Assembly (NCBI GenBank): GCA_964429135.1
Contig: CAYSAU010000014.1
Location: forward strand, 33,666 to 97,665
DNA: 64,000 nucleotides
Direction of reading: 5' to 3'
Origin: CAZSDU01 sp964429135
Lineage (GTDB): Bacteria; Bacteroidota; Bacteroidia; Bacteroidales; FEN-979
The notes beneath the pieces were generated by a model that worked only from the letters and a program-made list of their open reading frames with translations, was not told the DNA's origin and did not search any database. The position numbers and the translations under genes were made by a program. The stretch's first letter is position 1. The number at the start of each line of letters is the position of its first letter. Shown here one piece after another: positions 52,709 through 61,546 of the stretch.

Positions 52709-53752
52709 CCGGAATCCGGCAATGGTTAGCTCAAAGGCTTCTTCTTCGTTATACTTGGGGATAAAATTAAAATGCCGGAAAGCTTTATCGGTTTTAAAAG
52801 TAAAATCGTTGCAGGTATATATAACCGCAAACCGGCTGAATTTCGGCGTGTAATTTTTAAACGGTCGCATCATTAATGCAATAGCTTCAGAAATGCTCCC
52901 AATGGAATAAGCAAACCATCTGGGTAGCCATAGGTTTTTTGGCCAGATTCGATAGCCTGACCCTTCCACGATACGATCAAAAAAATGGAAGAAATTGGAC
53001 GGGGGTCCATCGGTGATCAGGTAAATATTTCCTGGCACATCAGTATTCCCATTGTATAAAGCATGTGCAGCCAAGACATGTGCCCAGGCGATGTTTCCAA
53101 CAAATACATGTTGTGATTTGGATGAACCATCCCCTAAACGGACATAAAAACCACCCCTGGCCATGTTGATCAAAGATCCGATATGGAAAGGATCCGCGTC
53201 TCCGTATATATCGGAGGGTCTGAGAATACAAGTTTTTAACTGTCTATCATTGGCTTGGATCACCAGTTTTTCGGACAGGAACTTGCTTTTGCAATATGAA
53301 TTGGGATGATGTTCAGGATAGGCGAGGGTTTCATCAATATCAACCAGCGGCTTTCCCTGGAATATAGCATCCAGGGAGCTTGTGTAAACCAGGAACTTGA
53401 TCTTATGATCTTTACAGGCAAGTAAAACGTTTTCAGTTCCTTTGACATTAACTGAAAATATTTCATTATCCGGCTTTGTTCCCCAATCGACAATGGCTGC
53501 TGTATGAATGACGATATCTATTCCCTTGCATGCTGCAGAAACTTCTGAAGGGTTCCTGATATCTCCCTTTATAAATTCTATGCGGGAATCAATGATGCCC
53601 TGATAATCTTTTAAGTCAAAAATGCGAAGGATTCCCGGTGATAAAGGGGAATCCTTCGATAGTAATTCTTTGACAATTGCTTTCCCTAGGAACCCTGATC
53701 CCCCTGTTAGCAAAATATGCGGGGAAGCTCCTATTTGATTGTAATCATCCAT
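52703..53752 (-). CDS. NAD-dependent epimerase / 3beta-HSD-type extended SDR
   Basis: 349 residues. TGGSGFLGKAIVKELL (TGxxGxxG), acidic cofactor residue in FDLKD, GDIRNPSEV, ATHTAA-like VIHTAAIVDWG, NVKGTENVLLACK, and active site YTSSLDAIFQGK..SYCKSKFLSEK (Y-x3-K). It is related to 3-beta-hydroxysteroid dehydrogenase and OleD-like enzymes. It overlaps the end of the DUF4878 lipoprotein by 22 bp. With the acyl-CoA ligase (50326) it could belong to a lipid-modifying pathway, but that is inference. Confidence 0.88.
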   Translation of the reverse strand: MDDYNQIGASPHILLTGGSGFLGKAIVKELLSKDSPLSPGILRIFDLKDYQGIIDSRIEFIKGDIRNPSEVSAACKGIDIVIHTAAIVDWGTKPDNEIFSVNVKGTENVLLACKDHKIKFLVYTSSLDAIFQGKPLVDIDETLAYPEHHPNSYCKSKFLSEKLVIQANDRQLKTCILRPSDIYGDADPFHIGSLINMARGGFYVRLGDGSSKSQHVFVGNIAWAHVLAAHALYNGNTDVPGNIYLITDGPPSNFFHFFDRIVEGSGYRIWPKNLWLPRWFAYSIGSISEAIALMMRPFKNYTPKFSRFAVIYTCNDFTFKTDKAFRHFNFIPKYNEEEAFELTIAGFRS

Positions 53753-54135
53753 TTTCCGTTTTCTTTCACCAGCTTATAATCATCTTCATGGGATTCGCCG
53801 TTACCATAGGTAAATTTAACTTTTACTTTAGCAGAATTTCCGTCTTCGGCAATCTCTTCACTAAGAATATCAAGGTTTTTGATTCCTTGTTTTTTATCTG
53901 CCTGTGCTTTCCCCATGGCCATCAGTCCGGTTAGTTTTGCTTTTGATTCCTCATCCATTTCTTTACCATTGAGTGATATGCAGGTAATGGCAGATTCAAA
54001 TTCTCCCTTTGCCATTTTATCGACAAAGGTTTTCACTGTTGAGGATGGAGAACTGGAGGAAGCTCCGCCACAGGAAACTAAAACGTAAAAAGCTCCCAGG
54101 ACAAGGATGCTTAATAAAATCTTTGTGGTTTTCAT
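53731..54135 (-). CDS. DUF4878-type lipoprotein
   Basis: 134 residues. Lipoprotein signal MKTTKILLSILVLGAFYVLVSC, then VKTFVDKMAKGEFESAITCI and VKFTYGNGESHEDDYKLVKENGKWMI, the helix-plus-cone-like fold of DUF4878. The fold resembles NTF2-like/lumazine-binding folds. Role unknown. Lies between the YiiX-like hydrolase and the epimerase, same strand. Confidence 0.85.
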   Translation of the reverse strand: MKTTKILLSILVLGAFYVLVSCGGASSSSPSSTVKTFVDKMAKGEFESAITCISLNGKEMDEESKAKLTGLMAMGKAQADKKQGIKNLDILSEEIAEDGNSAKVKVKFTYGNGESHEDDYKLVKENGKWMITIK

Positions 54136-54157
54136 TTGTTTTTGGTTTTAAGTTAAA

Positions 54158-54826
54158 TTAATAAGAATAAATTTCGGTCAATGATTCAGAATGGATAAAA
54201 CTGCCAGGGAGGATGACCAATCCCTTATATAATGGAATATTTATTAGATCAAATCGTCCTTTGATCAGGTCGATTCCAGCGGCACGATAGGATTTCCAGA
54301 TCAGCTCGGTACAGTATAATTTATCATCTGAATCAAGATCGTAGGCGTCATCAAATTTAAGCCTCTTGTCGAATGCTATTTTGGCTTGTTTAAGAGCCAT
54401 GGCCCCGACATGTTTTTCATTGGAAGAGCAACGGTATATTCCGGCACGGGTAGCTTTGTGATAGTCAAGAAAAGAAGTCAGTTTCTCGCATTTCATCACT
54501 TCAGCCTCAGATCCGGACTCTCCTGGGACCGCATGAATTACATATGGGCAATGCTTGATAATGAAAACCAATCCTGCATGTGAGTACATGGAATTTTTTT
54601 CAGAAAGCAATACGGCCTGGCTGGCCATGCCGATACCCCGCCTGAAAACAATATCGCCATCTTCAAACTGCACGGTTTGCATTAACTTACTTAGCTTATC
54701 TGTGTATATGGTTTGTTGATCAGCACTATCCCAGTTGTTACTGCATACCATAATGAAAAAAGGTAAAAAACACAATAAGCAGTAGCGATGAAATGAAAAA
54801 TGATAGCGGGGAAAACTTTTGAGCAT
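54158..54826 (-). CDS. YiiX/YebB-like permuted NlpC/P60 cysteine hydrolase
   Basis: 222 residues. Lipoprotein-like N-terminus (LPFFIMVCSNN). Permuted papain-like motifs in order: FEDGDIVFRRG, then MYSHAGLVF (His), YVIHAVPGE, and LYCTELIWKSYRAAG with the Cys in YCTELIW. These fit the PF05708 (YiiX) family, whose substrate is generally unknown (peptidoglycan or lipids). It starts a minus-strand run with the DUF4878 lipoprotein (22 bp after this gene). Confidence 0.85.
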   Translation of the reverse strand: MLKSFPRYHFSFHRYCLLCFLPFFIMVCSNNWDSADQQTIYTDKLSKLMQTVQFEDGDIVFRRGIGMASQAVLLSEKNSMYSHAGLVFIIKHCPYVIHAVPGESGSEAEVMKCEKLTSFLDYHKATRAGIYRCSSNEKHVGAMALKQAKIAFDKRLKFDDAYDLDSDDKLYCTELIWKSYRAAGIDLIKGRFDLINIPLYKGLVILPGSFIHSESLTEIYSY

Positions 54827-55020
54827 ATTTAAGGAATACTAAATTTGAAAACAATAAAGCAAAAATATGAAAAAACTTTTCATATTCAAACTGTCTTCCC
54901 TTGTTGTCGGACGCGATCAAATACTCGAATATTAAGAAAAAGACAAAACATGTCAGATTGAGACTCTCTGTGTAATGACTGTTTTAATCGGCGTACTCCC
55001 TAATAATCTCGTTATAAAAT

Positions 55021-55054
55021 TAAATATTTAGTTGACAAACTAAATATTTAGTTG
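55021..55054 (+). promoter_or_regulatory. BlaI/MecI-type operator: direct and inverted repeats over the promoter
   Basis: TAAATATTTAGTTG occurs twice, at 55021-55034 and 55041-55054, exactly 20 bp apart (each TAAATATTTA is itself a palindrome). Between them TTTAGTT-GACA-AACTAAA is an inverted repeat (55027-55044). It is followed at once by TATTTTTG at 55055-55062 (exact TAnnTTTG), 20 nt after a GTTG (-33-like) at 55031-55034. It ends 52 bp before the blaI ATG. Autoregulation by BlaI is the natural reading. Confidence 0.75.
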
Positions 55055-55062
55055 TATTTTTG
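55055..55062 (+). promoter_or_regulatory. -7 box of the blaI-blaR1 promoter
   Basis: TATTTTTG is an exact TAnnTTTG, 20 nt after a GTTG (55031-55034). Both boxes touch or lie inside the operator repeats, so BlaI binding would block initiation. Confidence 0.6.
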
Positions 55063-55106
55063 CGTCTGACATAATTTTCAAATTCACATTATTTTTATTT
55101 GTTGAA

Positions 55107-55523
55107 ATGAAAACACGAAAAATGACTACTGACTTCCCTCTGCAACTCACTCGTGCAGAGGAAGAGATCATGCAAGTGCTCTGGGAAATCGAAAAGGGGA
55201 TGGTAAACCAGATACTCGAAAAAATTCCCAACCCCAAACCAGCGTATAACACTGTTTCTACCATTATCAGGATTCTTGAACAGAAAGGCTTTGTTAGTCA
55301 TAAGGCATATGGCCGCACTCACGAGTATTTTCCCCTGATTAACAAAAAGGAATACACCCGTTCCTATTTCAGGAATTTTCTTTCCAATTATTTTAATAAT
55401 TCGTATCAATCACTGGCATCCTTTTTTACTCATGACGGGAATCTGAGTATAAAAGATCTAGAAGATATTCAACAAACCATCGATAAAGAACTTTTCGTAC
55501 AAAAAAACAAGATAAAATCATGA
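55107..55523 (+). CDS. blaI: BlaI/MecI/CopY-family repressor
   Basis: 138 residues. Winged helix-turn-helix: LTRAEEEIMQVLWEIEKGMVNQILEKIPNPKPAYNTVSTIIRILEQKGFVSH, then a C-terminal dimerisation region (SIKDLEDIQQTIDKELF). This is the BlaI/MecI layout. Its stop overlaps the start of the BlaR1-like gene (ATGA, 55520-55523). An operator with direct and inverted repeats lies at 55021-55054. Signal and targets beyond the operon are unknown; no beta-lactamase gene is adjacent. Confidence 0.92.
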   Translation: MKTRKMTTDFPLQLTRAEEEIMQVLWEIEKGMVNQILEKIPNPKPAYNTVSTIIRILEQKGFVSHKAYGRTHEYFPLINKKEYTRSYFRNFLSNYFNNSYQSLASFFTHDGNLSIKDLEDIQQTIDKELFVQKNKIKS

Positions 55524-56854
55524 ATCCTTTCATTCCATATCTGGCGAAATCTGTTCTTTGTATTTCACTGCTGTTTGCAGTGTACTGGATATTTCTCAGG
55601 AAGGATACTTTTTTCCTGATGAACCGGATCTATCTTCTTACAATGGTTATTTTCTCTGTTCTATTCCCCTTGTTCACGTTTTCTTGGGTTCCGACAGGCA
55701 CTGCTGCCAGTGTAGTGGTCATACTTGAACCTGTGTTGGTCATGCCGGCCAGGATGGTAAATGCTCATGCAGGTCGTATTGGATGGATAGAAGGCTTATT
55801 CATTGTTTACCTCACAGGGATGTTTATTTTTCTGTTCCGCTTTCTTGTCCAATTGATCCACTTGATGCTTTTATCCCGGCGTTTTGGTATGAAAAAACTG
55901 AAAGGATTAAATGTTGTTTGCGTGGACCTGGCTTATTCCCCATTTTCTTTTTTTAACAGGGTTTTTATCAATGAAAAAGAGGTTCTTGGAGAGAACCTTG
56001 AGGCCATCCTAAATCATGAAAATGTGCACATCAGGCAAATGCACACTATTGATCTTTTTCTGATGGAGATTCTAATCATTCTTCAATGGTTTAATCCTTT
56101 TGCCTGGCTAACCTGGCGTGAAATGAAAAGTGTTCATGAATACCTGGCTGATGAAGGAGTATTGCAAACCGGCATCAGACGTTCATTATACCAGCAAATG
56201 ATCCTGAATGAAACCATGGGCATTCAGGTAAATTATCTGACCAATAACTTTAATGTTTCATTACTTAAAAAACGAATTCTTATGATGACAAAATCAAAAT
56301 CAAGGATTTGGGCTAAAAGTAAACTGTTCTTTGTCCTGCCGGTTCTTCTGATCCTGTGGTTTATTTTTTCGGCCCGATCATTTAGTCATTCAATGCCAGT
56401 AAATCTAACAGTTAATAAAGCCGTTAGCACTACTAGTACAATTTTGCCTCCTTTGATCCAGGATAAGAAAAAGCAGGAAAAACAAACCCATAACACTCCG
56501 GTTGACGGGGATAAGTTGACTTATAAAGTGGTGGAAAAAATGCCTTCTTATGTGGGGGGAGATGAAGCCATGGTCAAGTTTATGGTGGAAAACATTAAAT
56601 ATCCCGAGAACGCCATAAAAAATAGGATACATGGAACGGTTTACGTAACTTTTATTGTCAGGGCTGACGGATCGGTTACGGATGTGAAGATACTCAGGGG
56701 AATCGGAGGAGGATGTGATGAAGAGGCCCTACGGATCGTGAAAATGATGCCAAAATGGAATCCTGGAGAGAGCAAGGGAAAGCCGGTGGATGTAGCGTTT
56801 AACTTGCCAGTTAAGTTCAAACTCGATGCGGGTAAAAAGGATAAGAAGCAGTAA
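55520..56854 (+). CDS. BlaR1/MecR1-like M56 metallopeptidase fused to TonB C-terminal domain
   Basis: 444 residues. N-terminal membrane segments, M56 zinc motif H166-E-N-V-H170 (LNHENVHIRQMHTID) and the family tail block EYLADEGVL. A further hydrophobic segment at ~275 (LFFVLPVLLILWFIFSA) is followed by a TonB C-terminal-like domain at ~350-440 (YPENAIKNRIHGTVYVTFIVRADGSVTDVKILRGIGGGCDEEALR in part). It lacks the penicillin-binding sensor domain of true BlaR1. Likely it senses an envelope state and cleaves BlaI. Translationally coupled to blaI by ATGA. Confidence 0.9.
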   Translation: MNPFIPYLAKSVLCISLLFAVYWIFLRKDTFFLMNRIYLLTMVIFSVLFPLFTFSWVPTGTAASVVVILEPVLVMPARMVNAHAGRIGWIEGLFIVYLTGMFIFLFRFLVQLIHLMLLSRRFGMKKLKGLNVVCVDLAYSPFSFFNRVFINEKEVLGENLEAILNHENVHIRQMHTIDLFLMEILIILQWFNPFAWLTWREMKSVHEYLADEGVLQTGIRRSLYQQMILNETMGIQVNYLTNNFNVSLLKKRILMMTKSKSRIWAKSKLFFVLPVLLILWFIFSARSFSHSMPVNLTVNKAVSTTSTILPPLIQDKKKQEKQTHNTPVDGDKLTYKVVEKMPSYVGGDEAMVKFMVENIKYPENAIKNRIHGTVYVTFIVRADGSVTDVKILRGIGGGCDEEALRIVKMMPKWNPGESKGKPVDVAFNLPVKFKLDAGKKDKKQ

Positions 56855-56863
56855 ACAGGTGAA

Positions 56864-58144
56864 ATGAAAATCCAGATCCTCCTTCTCACTTTGTTGTTAA
56901 TTTCAGGCCAACTTTCAGCCCAGCAAAAAGATCAGGGAGAAAAAATAAAATCATGGATGACATCCTATCGTTTCAGCCAAGCCATCAGCCTGGCTGAAAC
57001 GATTTTAGCGACCGATTCCTCGCGTATAGATATCCTTATCCTGAAGGGGAAATCTCAGTTTGCCTTGTTTCGCTATCAGTCAGCACTTGAAACTTTCGGT
57101 AAAGCGCTTGGAAAGGATTCGACCAATACCCCGGTACTTTTAGAAATATCCGAGGTTTATCGTCAGCTTGGTGAAACAGAAAAGGCGATAAAAACATGCC
57201 ATAAGATCACGGAACTTGAACCGGATAACCCGTATTTCTCTCTTCAGCTGGCAAGCCTTTATCTGCAAAATGAGGATTATAAGAGTGCCTTACCGGTTTT
57301 CCAAGCTTTGTATCAAAACGAAACTAATGATTTTTATATCCTGAAACAGATGGCCGGATGTCTTTATGAGTTGAAGTCAATCGATTCTGCGATGATTTAT
57401 TACTGGAAAGCGTTGAAATTAAAGCCGTTTGATCCTGGTGTGACCCAAAAAATGACAAATATTCTGATCAGAAGGAGGGATTTTTCTTCAGCCATTTCGT
57501 TAACCGATCATTTTTTATCCATGCATTCGATGCACCCGGGAATATTAAAATTAAACGGGTATTCAAGATATATGAATAAGGATTACCTTGGGGCTGTGGC
57601 ACGATTTGCGAGAGCAAATGAAGCTGGCGACCAGTCGAAATTCCTGTATAAGTATTACGGACTTTCATTTTATAAACAGGATAAGTACGATTCAGCTGCC
57701 CCCTTTTTCAGAAAAGCTTTTGCTGCAGACACAACAGATACAGAAGTTTGCTTTTATTTTGGTGTTTCACATTTCCGGACTTTTCCCGTATCTGATACTG
57801 GCTTGATTTTTCTAAGGAAGACGCTGTCCCTGCTCATGCCATCTGATCAGTTCCTTTCAACATTGTACACTGAACTTGCAGCGGCCTATAATATGTCCGG
57901 GAAAACAGACACAGCCTTGATTTTATTGAAGAATGCGTATGAAGGAAGTCCTCAAAATAACACCCTGGCATTTAAGATCGCCTATCAGTATGATTATCAC
58001 CTCCGCAATCCAAAGGAAGCATTACATTATTATCAGATATTTATCAGGGATATGAAAAAAAACGAGGAGTCTGTATCGAGCAATCCACAGCAGGTATCTT
58101 ATTTAGATTATGCCCGTAACCGAATCAAAGAAATTTCCCGATGA
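56864..58144 (+). CDS. Secreted TPR-repeat protein
   Basis: 426 residues, signal peptide MKIQILLLTLLLISGQLSAQ. Multiple TPR helices throughout: ALETFGKALGKDSTNTPVLLEIS, EKAIKTCHKITELEPDNPYF, SALPVFQALYQNE, SAMIYYWKALKLKPF, KDYLGAVARFARANEAG. It lies 9 bp after the BlaR1-TonB gene, so it is likely the third gene of that operon. It may scaffold envelope proteins. No catalytic motif. Confidence 0.85.
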   Translation: MKIQILLLTLLLISGQLSAQQKDQGEKIKSWMTSYRFSQAISLAETILATDSSRIDILILKGKSQFALFRYQSALETFGKALGKDSTNTPVLLEISEVYRQLGETEKAIKTCHKITELEPDNPYFSLQLASLYLQNEDYKSALPVFQALYQNETNDFYILKQMAGCLYELKSIDSAMIYYWKALKLKPFDPGVTQKMTNILIRRRDFSSAISLTDHFLSMHSMHPGILKLNGYSRYMNKDYLGAVARFARANEAGDQSKFLYKYYGLSFYKQDKYDSAAPFFRKAFAADTTDTEVCFYFGVSHFRTFPVSDTGLIFLRKTLSLLMPSDQFLSTLYTELAAAYNMSGKTDTALILLKNAYEGSPQNNTLAFKIAYQYDYHLRNPKEALHYYQIFIRDMKKNEESVSSNPQQVSYLDYARNRIKEISR

Positions 58145-58154
58145 CCCTTAATGA

Positions 58155-59129
58155 CTATTTCGCGTGTTTATTATTTTTATCCAGAAACTCAATCAATAAA
58201 TGGTTGAACTCTTCAGGGTGTGTTTCCATGGCCATATGATGAGCGGAGGAGATGATTCTCAATTCTATTGAGGGGACGATCCGTTTTAGTTTTTTTCCGG
58301 TACTCAGGCGGATGGTCCTGTCCTTTTTACCCCAAATGATCATTACAGGGATGTTTTTTAAATTCGCGGCATTCAGTTGTTGTATTTCCTTGGAATTGGC
58401 AAGGAGGTTAACAACGGTTTCAGCTGAACCATCAATCTTCAATGGCTCCAGATATCCGTTAACTGTCAGGGTGTCGGGAAGAAAACCATATGTTTTTTTC
58501 AGTTCTCTCCTGAAGTTTTTAAAAGACAGGTATGTGTGCTCGGTATAGGAAAGTAATAATTTTTTATAAAGCGGTTGGTTTACAAGTCCGACCACCGTCA
58601 GGTTAACATTATCATTCTTAATAAAAATCATGCCGTCAAGAATGGTAAGGCTTTGCGTTTGTTTCAAGTTCATTAATGCCATGGCTTCGGCTGTTCCCCC
58701 ACCCATTGAATGTCCGACAATATTCCACTTGGTGCTGTCATTCCCGTCGATTTGTGCAAGCAAACCCCATAATAATCTTCCCCTGTTGCTTTGTGACTGG
58801 TTCAGTGTTGGTGATCGCTGACTGTATCCAAATCCCGGAAGATCGATGGCAATGATTTTATAATTTGCAGCTACCAGTGCATCGAAATTGTTTCTCCAGC
58901 AAAATGTCGAGCCACAAAAACCATGAATTAGAATTACCTTGCCTCTCGGGTGTGAGAGGGTGTCATTCCAGACGCGGTAGTGAATACTGACCGAATCAAC
59001 TATGGCAAAGTGACTGTTTTCATAAGGTTTAACCGGAATCCGTGTACCGGGACCAGAGAGATGAGGTGAGCAAACGGCTTCAGTCAAAAAGCATAAGAAA
59101 ATAAATAGTGGAAAATAGAATTGTTTCAT
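58155..59129 (-). CDS. Secreted alpha/beta hydrolase
   Basis: 324 residues, signal peptide (FYFPLFIFLCFLTEAVCS). Alpha/beta hydrolase blocks: ILIHGFCGSTFCWRNNFD (oxyanion HG), IAIDLPGFGYS, nucleophile elbow VGHSMGGG, acid in WGKKDRTI, His in SAHHMAMETHPEEF. Fits the general AB_hydrolase_1 fold; substrate unknown. Divergent from the CtpA-type protease. It lies 10 bp from the stop of the TPR gene, convergently. Confidence 0.85.
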   Translation of the reverse strand: MKQFYFPLFIFLCFLTEAVCSPHLSGPGTRIPVKPYENSHFAIVDSVSIHYRVWNDTLSHPRGKVILIHGFCGSTFCWRNNFDALVAANYKIIAIDLPGFGYSQRSPTLNQSQSNRGRLLWGLLAQIDGNDSTKWNIVGHSMGGGTAEAMALMNLKQTQSLTILDGMIFIKNDNVNLTVVGLVNQPLYKKLLLSYTEHTYLSFKNFRRELKKTYGFLPDTLTVNGYLEPLKIDGSAETVVNLLANSKEIQQLNAANLKNIPVMIIWGKKDRTIRLSTGKKLKRIVPSIELRIISSAHHMAMETHPEEFNHLLIEFLDKNNKHAK

Positions 59130-59224
59130 CGTTTTTCGAGTTCATTTCAGCAAAAATCCGAATTTTCTTTATACGAAAACTGTAAATTTACGTTTTATAA
59201 CGAATATTCACAGATATCATATCC

Positions 59225-60817
59225 ATGGAAAACAAAAAACAAAATCCATTTCTTCCTGTCTGGTTTTCGATGGTACTTATTTTTGGTATTCTCCTGGGTC
59301 TATGGCTGGGAAACCGCAACGGAAATTTCTTGGGAATGCCTGCCAAGAATGAAAAAATGAATGAAGTCCTTCAGTACGTTGAAAAGAATTATGTAGATAC
59401 CCTGAGCTGGGATATTTTAGAAGGAAAGGCAATCAATGGGCTATTGCAAGCACTTGATCCGCATTCCGCCTATATATCCCCTGAAGAATTTCATGATGCC
59501 ACAGATCCTCTTCTGGGTAGTTTTGAAGGGATCGGCGTTCAGTTCAGAATAGAAAACGATACGGTTACTGTGATTTTACCTATTTCCGGAGGTCCCTCAG
59601 AAAAAGTCGGGATCAGGGCCGGCGACAGAATTGTAAAAATTGATGGAACAAAGGTTGCCGGAATAAAAATTTTAAACAAAGATGTGATGCGAAGGCTCAA
59701 GGGTCCCAAAGGGACGGAAGTCAATGTCAGCATTTTTCGTAGGGGTGTTTCCGGACTGCTGGATTTCAAAATTATACGAGATGTGATCCCGACCTACAGC
59801 ATGGATATCGCCTATATGGCGGATGCTGATATCGGATATATTCGTCTCAATAATTTTTCTGCCACAACTTCAGATGAAGTGCATCATGCTTTGGAAACCT
59901 TGCTATCGGAGGGGATGACAAAACTGATTCTTGATTTGAGGGGAAATGGAGGAGGTTATCTACAGGCGGCCATAGATGTAGCCGATGAATTTCTTCCCAA
60001 GGGAAAACTGATCGTTTATACTGAGGGGATGCATCATCCCAGGGAGATGGCCTATGCAAGGAGAGAAGGCTTATTCGAATCAGGAAAATTAATCATCATG
60101 ATTGATGAGGGTTCTGCTTCGGCTTCTGAAATACTTGCCGGGGCCATTCAGGACAATGATCGCGGGTTGATTCTGGGACGGCGTTCGTTTGGTAAGGGCT
60201 TGGTTCAGGAACAACATAATTTTAAAGATGGAAGTGCGATCAGGTTGACGATTGCCCGATACTATACACCTGCCGGACGTTGTATACAACGCTCTTACAA
60301 AAATGGCCTCGAGATTTATTATAATGATTTTTACCAACGTATCCTCAACGGGGAACTGGAAAATGAAGATAGTATTAAATTTCCTGACTCTTTAAAATAT
60401 ACAACACCTAATGGGAAAACGGTTTACGGTGGTGGAGGAATTATGCCAGATATTTTTATACCTATTGAAAAAGACAGTGCCTTGCGATATTATAACACCG
60501 TATCAAACAAAGGTTTGGTTTATCAGTTCGCGTTTGATTATACGGATCGCTATCGTCAGCAATTGCAGCGATTCAGAGACATTGATCAATTTGCACAGGG
60601 ATTTACTATTACTGATGCTGTCTTTTCTGATTTTGTTAAATATACCGAAAGTAAAGGCGTAAAACGGCCGCTTCAAATTCCCCAAAAATCTGATCATGAC
60701 ATCAGAATTTTGCTCAAAGCTTATATCGGACGGAATATTCTGGATAATGAAGGGTTTTATCCCATCCTGAATACGATAGATCCTGCATTTATTAAAGCGA
60801 TAGACGAAATGCGATAG
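59225..60817 (+). CDS. CtpA-type S41 C-terminal processing protease
   Basis: 530 residues. Membrane anchor (VWFSMVLIFGILLGLWLG), PDZ domain at ~105-185 (GIGVQFRIENDTVTV.. GGPSEKVGIRAGDRI), catalytic Ser299 in GSASASEI and Lys324 in SFGKGLVQ (spacing 25, as in Prc/CtpA), DLRGNGGG at 237-244. A C-terminal region of ~150 residues follows. Anchored in the inner membrane, facing the periplasm, it cleaves protein C-termini. Divergent from the hydrolase at 58155 with a 95-bp gap. Confidence 0.93.
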   Translation: MENKKQNPFLPVWFSMVLIFGILLGLWLGNRNGNFLGMPAKNEKMNEVLQYVEKNYVDTLSWDILEGKAINGLLQALDPHSAYISPEEFHDATDPLLGSFEGIGVQFRIENDTVTVILPISGGPSEKVGIRAGDRIVKIDGTKVAGIKILNKDVMRRLKGPKGTEVNVSIFRRGVSGLLDFKIIRDVIPTYSMDIAYMADADIGYIRLNNFSATTSDEVHHALETLLSEGMTKLILDLRGNGGGYLQAAIDVADEFLPKGKLIVYTEGMHHPREMAYARREGLFESGKLIIMIDEGSASASEILAGAIQDNDRGLILGRRSFGKGLVQEQHNFKDGSAIRLTIARYYTPAGRCIQRSYKNGLEIYYNDFYQRILNGELENEDSIKFPDSLKYTTPNGKTVYGGGGIMPDIFIPIEKDSALRYYNTVSNKGLVYQFAFDYTDRYRQQLQRFRDIDQFAQGFTITDAVFSDFVKYTESKGVKRPLQIPQKSDHDIRILLKAYIGRNILDNEGFYPILNTIDPAFIKAIDEMR

Positions 60818-60843
60818 GGCGATATCCCTGGTTACTCTGTCAC

Positions 60844-60875
60844 TTTGTTACTTTGTCAATTATTTTGTATCTTTG
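60844..60875 (+). promoter_or_regulatory. Promoter of sodB (TTTG-N20-TATCTTTG)
   Basis: TTTG at 60844-60847, exactly 20 nt, then TATCTTTG (60868-60875), a perfect TAnnTTTG. This is the Bacteroidota primary-sigma promoter at near-ideal spacing. The box ends 32 bp before the sodB ATG at 60908, so the leader should be about 25 nt. Confidence 0.8.
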
Positions 60876-60907
60876 ATTCATGATTAACCATTTAAATACT
60901 CATCATT

Positions 60908-61486
60908 ATGATACACGAATTGCCTAAATTACCTTATGCATTGGATGCATTGGAACCCTATATTTCGAAACAAACGCTCGAATTTCATTATGGTAAGCAT
61001 CATCTTGCTTATGTTAACAACCTGAACAAGTTGATCCCCGGAACGGAATTTGAAAATGCCAGTCTGGAGGATATTGTAATGAAAGCAGGCGGTGGAATTT
61101 TCAATAATGGGGCCCAGGTCTGGAATCATACTTTCTATTGGAACTGTTTAAAACCCGGAGCCGGAGGGGAGGCTACAGGTGTTCTTGCTGATGCCATTGT
61201 CAAGCAGTTCGGCTCTTTTGCCGAGTTCAAGGAAAAATTCTCCAATGCTGCTGCCACTTTGTTTGGCAGCGGTTGGGCCTGGCTTGTTAAAAAGCAGGAT
61301 GGAAGTCTGGAAATTATCCAGGAAAGCAATGCCGGTAATCCTATGAAACATGGACTAAAACCACTACTTACCTGCGATGTGTGGGAGCATGCCTATTATT
61401 TAGATAAGCAAAATGTACGGCCTGATTATATTGCTGATTTCTGGAAGTTGATTGACTGGGATAATGTTGGCGGCCGATTCTTGTAG
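60908..61486 (+). CDS. sodB: Iron superoxide dismutase
   Basis: 192 residues. Metal ligands His27 (EFHYGKHH), His74 (VWNHTFYW), Asp157 and His161 (CDVWEHAYY) are all present. GAQVWNHTFYWN and the position of Gln69 are those of the Fe type rather than the Mn type. No signal peptide, so cytoplasmic. It disproportionates superoxide and fits a cell that meets oxygen. Promoter at 60844-60875. Confidence 0.96.
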   Translation: MIHELPKLPYALDALEPYISKQTLEFHYGKHHLAYVNNLNKLIPGTEFENASLEDIVMKAGGGIFNNGAQVWNHTFYWNCLKPGAGGEATGVLADAIVKQFGSFAEFKEKFSNAAATLFGSGWAWLVKKQDGSLEIIQESNAGNPMKHGLKPLLTCDVWEHAYYLDKQNVRPDYIADFWKLIDWDNVGGRFL

Positions 61487-61500
61487 TAGCATCCCTGGCT

Positions 61501-61524
61501 CCCCTTCTAATAGTAATGAAGGGG
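61501..61524 (+). terminator. Hairpin after sodB
   Basis: CCCCTTC / GAAGGGG perfect 7-bp stem (61501-61507, 61518-61524), 10-nt loop, 14 bp after the sodB stop. No T-tract on either side, so it may be a bidirectional or weak terminator, serving sodB and the convergent barrel gene. Confidence 0.5.
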
Positions 61525-61546
61525 TCACGTCCGTTTACCAATCAGC

